DNA from: Syntrophobacterales bacterium
GTDB taxonomy: Bacteria > Desulfobacterota > Syntrophobacteria > BM002
Direction of reading: 5' to 3'
Assembly: GCA_030601545.1 (NCBI GenBank)
Contig: JAUVTM010000040.1
Location: 1 to 11,878, forward strand
Length of the DNA stretch: 11,878 bases
Shown here: positions 6,894 through 11,878 of the stretch, in pieces
Layout: the number at the start of each line of letters is the position of its first letter
How positions within the stretch are numbered: position 1 is the stretch's first letter
The notes under the pieces: generated by a model
The model's input: the letters and a program-made list of their open reading frames with translations, nothing else
Database searches by the model: none
Told to the model about the DNA's origin: nothing
Program-made: the position numbers and the translations under genes

Positions 6894-8132
6894 CTAAAAC
6901 TCCTGGACCAGAACAACTGGCCGGCCGCTCTGCTTAGCTTGCCGGGCCAGTTCGTAGGCCTCCCCGTACTGCCTGACCACCAACTCCCAGGAGACCACCT
7001 CGTCCAGATAACGTTTCAAGTTTTCGCCGAGCTCCAGGCGAAGCTGTTCATCGAAGGCCAGCCGGAGAACTTGTTCCTTGAGCATATTCTTGGTGGTGAA
7101 GAGCAAGCCCCCTTTGCTCTCCAAGGTCTGGGCGGTGAGCCCCTCCATGGGTGCTGTGGTGACATACGGTTTGTTCAGGGAGATGATGCGGGCCAGGGTG
7201 CCGGACTGGGTCTCGTCGGCGGATGGCAGGACGATGAAATCACAGACGGCCATCATCTTGTAGTACATGTCCCCCCTGGGCACGAATTCATGATAGTGAG
7301 CTATGCCCTCTTGTTGCAGCCGCAGCACTTCCGACTTCCACTCCTGGTAATCGTCCTTATGGGCCGGATCGCGCATGGTTCCTGCGGCGAGCAGATCCCA
7401 TTCCTGACCACATCCTTCTTTGATTTCTGCATGAATCTCATGCCACATGGAAAGCAGAATGTCCCAACGCTTGTTGGACTGAATCCAACCGATCATCCCC
7501 ACCACGTGATCCGCCAGGCCGATCTCTTCCAGACCAAGTTCATTCCTCAACTCTGGGATTTCGTGAATACCCCAACGCTTGTCGGGACGGGCACCGTGAG
7601 GTACCACCATGATGTTGCGGGGTGTCTCCCAACCGTATCCCGGAAACGTCCAGTCCAGACGCCACTTCTGGTAGTGGCACTTGAACAGAACCACATCGCA
7701 CCTCTGACAGAGGCTGTAGAGGAAATTGGCCTCAAAGTCCCTGAGCCGTCCGTGAACGGTATGTGGTTCCACCACGATGGGATAGTCACCGATGGCCTCA
7801 AGAAGGGTGAGGAAGCCCTCGTTGCCGTCGCCAACGCCCCGGTGGTCAACGTAGTCATAGAGTCCGTACTCATGCTCAATGTGGACCGCGTAGGGATCCA
7901 ATTCCTCGATTTTTTCAGCCACGGCTTTCCACCAATCGTAACGGCTCATATCAAGAACGGGAAAAACTCCCTCGCCTCGGCCGTCGGTGTGGCTGATGAC
8001 CAAAACTTCCCGCTGGGGATAGGCCGCCTGGATGAATTCCCGGGCCTCCTCGGTAAAGGTGCCGATTCCGCATAACCGGGGCGGGTAAGAACTGATCATC
8101 ACGATCGGCCCGCCAGAGACGTCGCCCTTCAT
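6894..8132 (-). CDS. GT4-type (mannosyltransferase-like) glycosyltransferase
   Basis: A 412-aa GT-B glycosyltransferase. The N-terminal motif SSYPPRLCGIGTFTEE (14-29) is shared in form with the 801-aa fusion protein first in the operon, making the two paralogous in that region. EHEYGLYD (86-93) and EPHTVHG (122-128) follow. The donor-side half has IGWIQSNKRWD (214-224), where other GT4 proteins have the GR..xxKG segment, and ADETQSGTLARI (305-316), in which the canonical second glutamate of EX7E is not evident. This signature resembles the GT4 mannosyltransferase-like subgroup as I recall it. The ATG directly follows the TAA of the flavoredoxin gene, with AAGGA (8140-8144) inside that gene's last codons, so coupling is likely. 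No membrane segments. Donor and acceptor are unknown. Confidence 0.88.
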   Translation of the reverse strand: MKGDVSGGPIVMISSYPPRLCGIGTFTEEAREFIQAAYPQREVLVISHTDGRGEGVFPVLDMSRYDWWKAVAEKIEELDPYAVHIEHEYGLYDYVDHRGVGDGNEGFLTLLEAIGDYPIVVEPHTVHGRLRDFEANFLYSLCQRCDVVLFKCHYQKWRLDWTFPGYGWETPRNIMVVPHGARPDKRWGIHEIPELRNELGLEEIGLADHVVGMIGWIQSNKRWDILLSMWHEIHAEIKEGCGQEWDLLAAGTMRDPAHKDDYQEWKSEVLRLQQEGIAHYHEFVPRGDMYYKMMAVCDFIVLPSADETQSGTLARIISLNKPYVTTAPMEGLTAQTLESKGGLLFTTKNMLKEQVLRLAFDEQLRLELGENLKRYLDEVVSWELVVRQYGEAYELARQAKQSGRPVVLVQEF

Positions 8133-8699
8133 TTAGAGTTCCTTTCCAATGGAAAACGCTTGCCCAAGATATTTCCCGAGCCCATGATAGGTAAGAATTT
8201 CAGGACCAAAGACAATCGGTTTTACCTTTTCAATATCTGGAAGGCCTTTTTCCCCCAACAAGGCCTCATCCGCCTTGACGTCCATGATCTCACCGATAAA
8301 TTGGCTGTGCAGCCCAATTTCAATGCTGTGAATCACCCTGCACTCCAAGATCAAGGGAAACTCTGCCACATACGGAGCATCCACAAAATCACACCTGACC
8401 GGTTTGAGTCCGGTGGCTGCGAACTTGTCCACCCTTTTCCCCGAAACAAGACCAAAATAATCTACCACTTTGACATGGCTCTCGGAGGGTACATTTATGG
8501 AAAAAGCTTGGCGCTTCAGGATACCCTCGTAGGTGTGGGTGGCCTGCCGGAGAGAAACGGCAACACACGGTGGCTTGGAAGAGCAAATCCCCACCCAGGC
8601 GGCGGTCATCACGTTCGCTTTTCCTTTTCCGTCATACGTCCCCACAACCCAAACAGGTGTTGGATACGCTACTGTCTGTGCACCTATGGACCTTTTCAT
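8133..8699 (-). CDS. Flavoredoxin-like flavin reductase domain protein
   Basis: A 188-aa FMN-binding split-barrel protein of the flavin reductase-like family, closest in pattern to flavoredoxins of sulfate reducers and related anaerobes, which carry electrons or bind FMN. Visible landmarks are AYPTPVWVVGTYD (11-23), the NVMTAAWVGICSSKPP stretch (29-44) typical of the FMN-binding face, and FSINVPS (66-72). Length fits the family. The ATG has GGGAG (8707-8711) 7 nt upstream. Its stop codon abuts the next glycosyltransferase start, so it is co-transcribed with the glycan genes, although no redox step in GT/GH130 chemistry needs it. It could serve an unseen sugar-modifying enzyme or simply be a passenger. 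No NAD(P)H-binding domain is visible. Confidence 0.88.
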   Translation of the reverse strand: MKRSIGAQTVAYPTPVWVVGTYDGKGKANVMTAAWVGICSSKPPCVAVSLRQATHTYEGILKRQAFSINVPSESHVKVVDYFGLVSGKRVDKFAATGLKPVRCDFVDAPYVAEFPLILECRVIHSIEIGLHSQFIGEIMDVKADEALLGEKGLPDIEKVKPIVFGPEILTYHGLGKYLGQAFSIGKEL

Positions 8700-8757
8700 G
8701 AGAGGGCTCCCGGTCCAACGATTTTCGCACTCATGTCGTCATTCCTCTGACTCTCTC

Positions 8758-8781
8758 TGTTGGGCTGTCGAGAGCCCAACA
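8758..8781. other. Perfect hairpin in the longest gap of the operon
   Basis: TGTTGGGCT (8758-8766) and AGCCCAACA (8773-8781) form a 9-bp perfect stem with a 6-nt loop, in the 170-bp gap between the fusion glycosyltransferase gene and the flavoredoxin gene. Neither strand shows a following U run, so it is not a standard intrinsic terminator. It may be an RNA processing or stability element that separates expression of the first gene from the other five. I found no convincing promoter in this gap. Confidence 0.5.
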
Positions 8782-8869
8782 ACACCTCTACTGTCCAGAA
8801 AATAGTCAGGCAAATCAGGTTCCAATGACAGTGTCTGTCTGTGGAGATTTCTTTATTGCAAGAATTGTA

Positions 8870-11275
8870 CTATTGCTTGACCTTATCGCCTCTGGTTTCA
8901 GGGGACTGGCGGAATCCATCACTTAAGTTGATTGATATGGCTGCGCTCCTGCCAACGGCAGGTCTTTTCTCAAAGCCTTCTTGTTGGGTGAGGCCAAAAG
9001 CGGCTGTATCCTCCCGTACGTAGACACTTTCCTTCACCAAGGCAAGCAGGGCGAGCAAAAAGCAAATAGTTGACTCTGCTCCCCGGTTCATATTCACCCC
9101 TTCAGCATCGAGACCATCAGCACAGGCTGCGGTTTCAAAGTCATAAAGTGGCGCCTTGAGCCGGTTTCTGCCCAAGAACCACTCAAAGGCAGCCTCGGCA
9201 AGTTCAAGGTGTTTCTCCTCGGCCGTTAACTGGTAGGCGCTCATGTAAGCCTCCACCAGGTAGCCGGCATCAATGGCTTGCTGGCCGAAAACAGCCCTTT
9301 CTCCTCCTCGCTGGTACCAGCCTTCATTTCCAACCAGGTCGAAAATGTTCCCGTCGTATTGGATGCGAGTGAGGAAGTCGAGCGACTCCAGGGCCACCTC
9401 GAGGTACTCCTTCTTCCGAGTTGCCTCGTGGGCCAACAGGAGCGCATGTGGGAGCTTGGCATTGCCGTAAGTGACCGCCGGCTCGAACCACTCCCAATCG
9501 TCCTGCCGGTTCTTGCGGTAGAGCCGGACGAGTTCGTTGGCCAGGGAGTCCAGGTGGAGCCATATGCCGCGCGCGCCGGGGTACCGCTGGAGGAAAGCGT
9601 GCATCCCACAGATAGCATAAGCCATGCTGCGAGGGTAGTGTAGAGAGATGCCGGAGATGGCCTTGTCGAAGAGTTGCCGGGCGAAGGCACGGAAATTCTC
9701 GTTGGGGCCGAGTTGAACGGCAACCCCCAGGCCCCAGAGGGCTCGGCCAAAGGTGTCCTCGCTCCCCTCGAGATCAAGGAAATGGCGGGAAAAGTCCATG
9801 AAGTTATGAAAATGGCCGTTTTCCAGTTGGGCATGTCCCAGGAAGGCCAGGTAAATCTTGGCCAGCTCGAGAGCCTGAGGGTCTCGATGTTGATCGTAGT
9901 ACATGAGCACCACTGCCAGGCCACGGCCCACATCATCGGTTGAATAGCCGTGGTCGCGGTCCGGTATGCCGTAGCGTGCGTGTTGCACCGGCCCGGTATA
10001 GTCAGTTAAAGTAATCAGGTGGTCCAAACGCATTGCAGGAAGAGTGCCTCGTTTCTGACGCCGGGCTGCCAAACGCTGGTACTCGGGAAACGGCACATAG
10101 GTTTGCAACCCTTCTTCAAGAAGCTCAAGGTACTCTCTCGCCACCTCTTTCCAGATCATCTTCCTTCCCAACTCATAGGCTTTTTTCCGCATATAATGGC
10201 GCTTGGGCTCATCCTCGATCAACTGGATGATGGCTTGTTCCAGCCCCTGGCGATCACCGAAATCCACCAGCTGGCCTCTACCGTCGGCAAGCATCTCTTG
10301 GGCGTACCAATAGGGTGTGGAAATGACGGCTTTGCCCATCCCCATGGCATAGGCCAGGGTGCCGCTCGCGATCTGCTCCTTGTTCAGGTAAGGAGTGACG
10401 TACATGTCACAAGAGCCAATAAATTCGCAAAGCTCGGCCAGGCCGACGAAGCGGTTGTGGAAGATGACATGCTCACTTAGACCCAGGCTACGCACCTGCC
10501 GTTCCAGACCTATCCTATACTGCTCTCCAGAACGCCGCTTGACTTCGGGATGGGTAGCGCCCAACACAATGTAAACCAGGTCTGGGTGACCCTCCACCAC
10601 CTGGGGCAGAGCTTCGAGCACCGTCTCGATGCCCTTGTTGGGGTTCAGCAGACCGAAGGTCAGCAGCACGGTGCGCCCCTCCACCTGGAATTTGTCCTTG
10701 TAGTAATTGGGGTCCACGAAGGGGACATCGGGAATGCCATGGGGGATGAAACGGATTTTCTTTTCGGGAATGCGATAGACCTCTTGGAGCAGGTCCACTG
10801 CCATCTTACTCATTACCACCACCCGATGGGACAGCTGACACACCTCCCGTAAGGCCCAGTTGTAGCGAGGGGTTGGATTTTTGAGCACCGTGTGGAGCGT
10901 GGTAAATATTGGCTTTTTTAGCGCTGACATCAGGTGGAGAACATGGCTGCCCTCGGGCCCGCCAAAGATGCCGAACTCATGCTGCATACAGACAAGCTTG
11001 GCCCTCGAAAGATTGATATACTCTGCAGCCATCCGGTAATCCTGCAGGCTTTCCTGGTTGATCTCGAATACCACCTCTTTCGGGTAATCATACCCCTCTA
11101 TCCGGTTGTTCATGGCGATCACCCCGAACGAATCATCGCCAATCTCTCTGCCGATGGCAATGCTCAGATCGTAGGTGAAGGTTGCAATGCCACAATTTCT
11201 CGGAGGATAATTGCCCAAAAAGAAACTCTGCAAACCAGAGCCAGGCAACCTCGGCTCCGTTACGGTAGACTCCAT
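8870..11275 (-). CDS. Fusion of GT4-type glycosyltransferase and helical (alpha/alpha-barrel-like) C-terminal domain
   Basis: An 801-aa two-domain protein. Residues about 16-390 are a GT-B glycosyltransferase: GNYPPRNCGIATFTYD (21-36), QHEFGIFGG (98-106), TLHTVL (126-131), IPHGIPD (177-183), TFGLLNPNKG (206-215) with the donor-binding lysine, and EQIASGTLAYAMGMGKAV (300-317). Residues about 415-750 form a helix-rich domain with LTDYTGPVQHA (423-433), PDRDHGYSTDDVGRGL (438-453) and DGLDAEGVNMNRGAEST (720-736). Comparable motifs recur, as I recall, in domains attached to or next to GT4/GH130 genes in other bacteria; the fold resembles six-hairpin glycosidases, but activity is not established. 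The ATG at 11275 has AAGGAG (11285-11290) at 9-nt spacing; an in-frame TTG at 11338 lacks support. First gene of the operon, with a 170-bp gap after it. The last 50 residues look unstructured. No signal peptide. Confidence 0.9.
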   Translation of the reverse strand: MESTVTEPRLPGSGLQSFFLGNYPPRNCGIATFTYDLSIAIGREIGDDSFGVIAMNNRIEGYDYPKEVVFEINQESLQDYRMAAEYINLSRAKLVCMQHEFGIFGGPEGSHVLHLMSALKKPIFTTLHTVLKNPTPRYNWALREVCQLSHRVVVMSKMAVDLLQEVYRIPEKKIRFIPHGIPDVPFVDPNYYKDKFQVEGRTVLLTFGLLNPNKGIETVLEALPQVVEGHPDLVYIVLGATHPEVKRRSGEQYRIGLERQVRSLGLSEHVIFHNRFVGLAELCEFIGSCDMYVTPYLNKEQIASGTLAYAMGMGKAVISTPYWYAQEMLADGRGQLVDFGDRQGLEQAIIQLIEDEPKRHYMRKKAYELGRKMIWKEVAREYLELLEEGLQTYVPFPEYQRLAARRQKRGTLPAMRLDHLITLTDYTGPVQHARYGIPDRDHGYSTDDVGRGLAVVLMYYDQHRDPQALELAKIYLAFLGHAQLENGHFHNFMDFSRHFLDLEGSEDTFGRALWGLGVAVQLGPNENFRAFARQLFDKAISGISLHYPRSMAYAICGMHAFLQRYPGARGIWLHLDSLANELVRLYRKNRQDDWEWFEPAVTYGNAKLPHALLLAHEATRKKEYLEVALESLDFLTRIQYDGNIFDLVGNEGWYQRGGERAVFGQQAIDAGYLVEAYMSAYQLTAEEKHLELAEAAFEWFLGRNRLKAPLYDFETAACADGLDAEGVNMNRGAESTICFLLALLALVKESVYVREDTAAFGLTQQEGFEKRPAVGRSAAISINLSDGFRQSPETRGDKVKQ

Positions 11276-11349
11276 ATTTCCAATCTCCTTTAGCCTCGCT
11301 CCAATAAAATGGTAGTTTCGTCCCCCTTTTCTACTCAACTATGATGATC

Positions 11350-11495
11350 TCGTAAAAAGTCATTAATGAGACGGCACAGTAAAAAGCTCCAGATGCAAGG
11401 CGCGCAAATCTTTAGGAATGAGGCGTACTTACAGGTACGCCGCAATGACTAAAGATGAAGCGCACCACAGCAGATGGACTTTTTACGAAGCCGTC
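11350..11495. repeat. Long-hairpin repeat with GGCGTAC core
   Basis: A nested hairpin upstream of the operon. Arms from outside in: GACGGC (11370-11375) with GCCGTC (11490-11495), GTAAAAAG with CTTTTTAC, TCCA with TGGA, ATCTTTAG (11408-11415) with CTAAAGAT (11449-11456), and a central 7-bp stem GGCGTAC (11422-11428) with GTACGCC (11435-11441) around TTACAG. An extra copy of the left arm, TCGTAAAAAGTC (11350-11361), pairs perfectly with GACTTTTTACGA (11477-11488), so two alternative folds compete. The element lies 75-220 bp before the start codon of the fusion glycosyltransferase, where the operon's promoter should be. It shares layout with the element at 2926-3119. Confidence 0.75.
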
Positions 11496-11818
11496 AAGTT
11501 TATGAATACCCTTTATGATTATCATACGAATGTCAAGGCTTGACTAACTCACATGATTCACGAATTGCCTGCTGCGATTGCGGATATGACCGTCTTTCTC
11601 TCCGAGCTGGAGGCTCTACGAGCCGGAAGCCAGGCGTCCTCGGGTGTCGGCTCCTGATGCCACTCATTTTTTGCAACCTTCCCCTGGAAGCCCTCGCCTT
11701 CCGCTTGTAATGTACCTTATCCTACAGACTGGTAGGCAGCGAAGCCGGCCCAGCCAAGCCGATGCGGACGCTGGTTACGCTACCATGTTGGGGGTACACT
11801 TTTTTATAAGGTGCAGAC
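11496..11818. other. Intergenic region before the partial sensor gene
   Basis: No convincing complete gene. A TTGACA is present on the - strand (11531-11536), pointing toward the operon, but no good -10 box lies at normal distance. Small hairpins occur: GGCTC-TAC-GAGCC (11612-11624), and GGTAG/CTACC with CAGCG/CGCTG arms between 11731 and 11784, near the start of the next gene. A 34-codon frame at 11553-11657 has no ribosome binding site. Confidence 0.4.
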
Positions 11819-11878
11819 ATGAAAGACGAAAATAAGTTTGAAAAGCAACTCATTGGTGAATTGCACAGACTACGTCAA
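11819..11878 (+). CDS. N-terminal fragment of a probable PAS-domain sensor kinase (runs off the window)
   Basis: Only 20 codons are inside the window, beginning MKDENKFEKQLIGELHRLRQ. A charged, heptad-like start of the form KxEQLIxELxxLRQ is typical of the coiled-coil segment preceding the first PAS domain in many sensor histidine kinases and diguanylate cyclases of Desulfobacterota. AAGG (11808-11811) lies 7 nt before the ATG. It is divergent from the operon. The identification rests on very little sequence, so domain content is a guess; the start itself is well supported. Confidence 0.6.
   Translation, partial: MKDENKFEKQLIGELHRLRQ

Noticed and set aside
6684..8075. 463-codon open frame on the + strand
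   Set aside because: It lies antisense across a GT4 gene and the start of GH130 on the - strand, which have clear family motifs and ribosome binding sites. The + frame has no recognisable motif and is a by-product of codon bias.
11276..11338. Longer N-terminus for the fusion glycosyltransferase (TTG at 11338)
   Set aside because: The ATG at 11275 has a strong AAGGAG site at good spacing and the family's N-terminal motif begins soon after it. The TTG has no comparable signal.
11553..11657. 34-codon open frame, MIHELPAAIADM...
   Set aside because: No ribosome binding site at usable distance and no family resemblance. Too short to support from sequence alone.
11644..11835. 63-codon open frame overlapping the right-edge gene
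   Set aside because: It overlaps the better supported ATG at 11819, which has a ribosome binding site and a PAS-kinase-like start, and lacks a ribosome binding site of its own.

Overview
The window looks like a chromosomal segment of a Gram-negative anaerobe, most plausibly a Desulfobacterota (former Deltaproteobacteria) member. This is an inference from gene content (biotin-dependent carboxyltransferase, flavoredoxin-like protein, the opening of a protein resembling a PAS-type sensor kinase) and from the style of its intergenic palindromic repeats. No marker gene fixes the taxon. No tRNA, rRNA, CRISPR array, transposase or phage gene is visible.

Left part (1-3919): an acyl-CoA carboxylase carboxyltransferase gene on the + strand has its own candidate promoter and an intrinsic terminator. 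About 550 bp without a gene follows, holding a MITE-like inverted-repeat element with nested hairpins and a short G/T-rich stretch. Next is ridA on the - strand. A second gap of about 575 bp is packed with hairpins and ends in a 194-bp element with 21-bp terminal inverted repeats, immediately upstream of a TtcA-family tRNA thiolase gene (+).

Right part (3940-11275, all - strand): six co-directional genes that look like one operon. In order of transcription they are: an 801-aa fusion of a GT4-type glycosyltransferase and a helical C-terminal domain; a flavoredoxin-like flavin reductase; a GT4-type glycosyltransferase related to the fusion's N-terminus; a GH130 enzyme; a classical GT4 glycosyltransferase; and a second GH130 enzyme. 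The last five are packed with 0-10 bp between genes. Glycosyltransferases alternate with GH130 enzymes, which in characterised members phosphorolyse (some hydrolyse) beta-mannosides. No protein shows a signal peptide or membrane segment. The simplest reading is a cytoplasmic system that builds and takes apart a mannose-type oligosaccharide, perhaps a reserve or compatible-solute-like glycan. This is inference.

Right edge (11276-11878): an intergenic region with a long hairpin whose architecture matches the one at 2926-3119, then the first 20 codons of a + strand gene that resembles the start of a PAS-domain sensor kinase.

The most interesting items are the GT/GH130 operon with its GT-helical-domain fusion, and the pair of structurally matched, sequence-divergent long hairpins.
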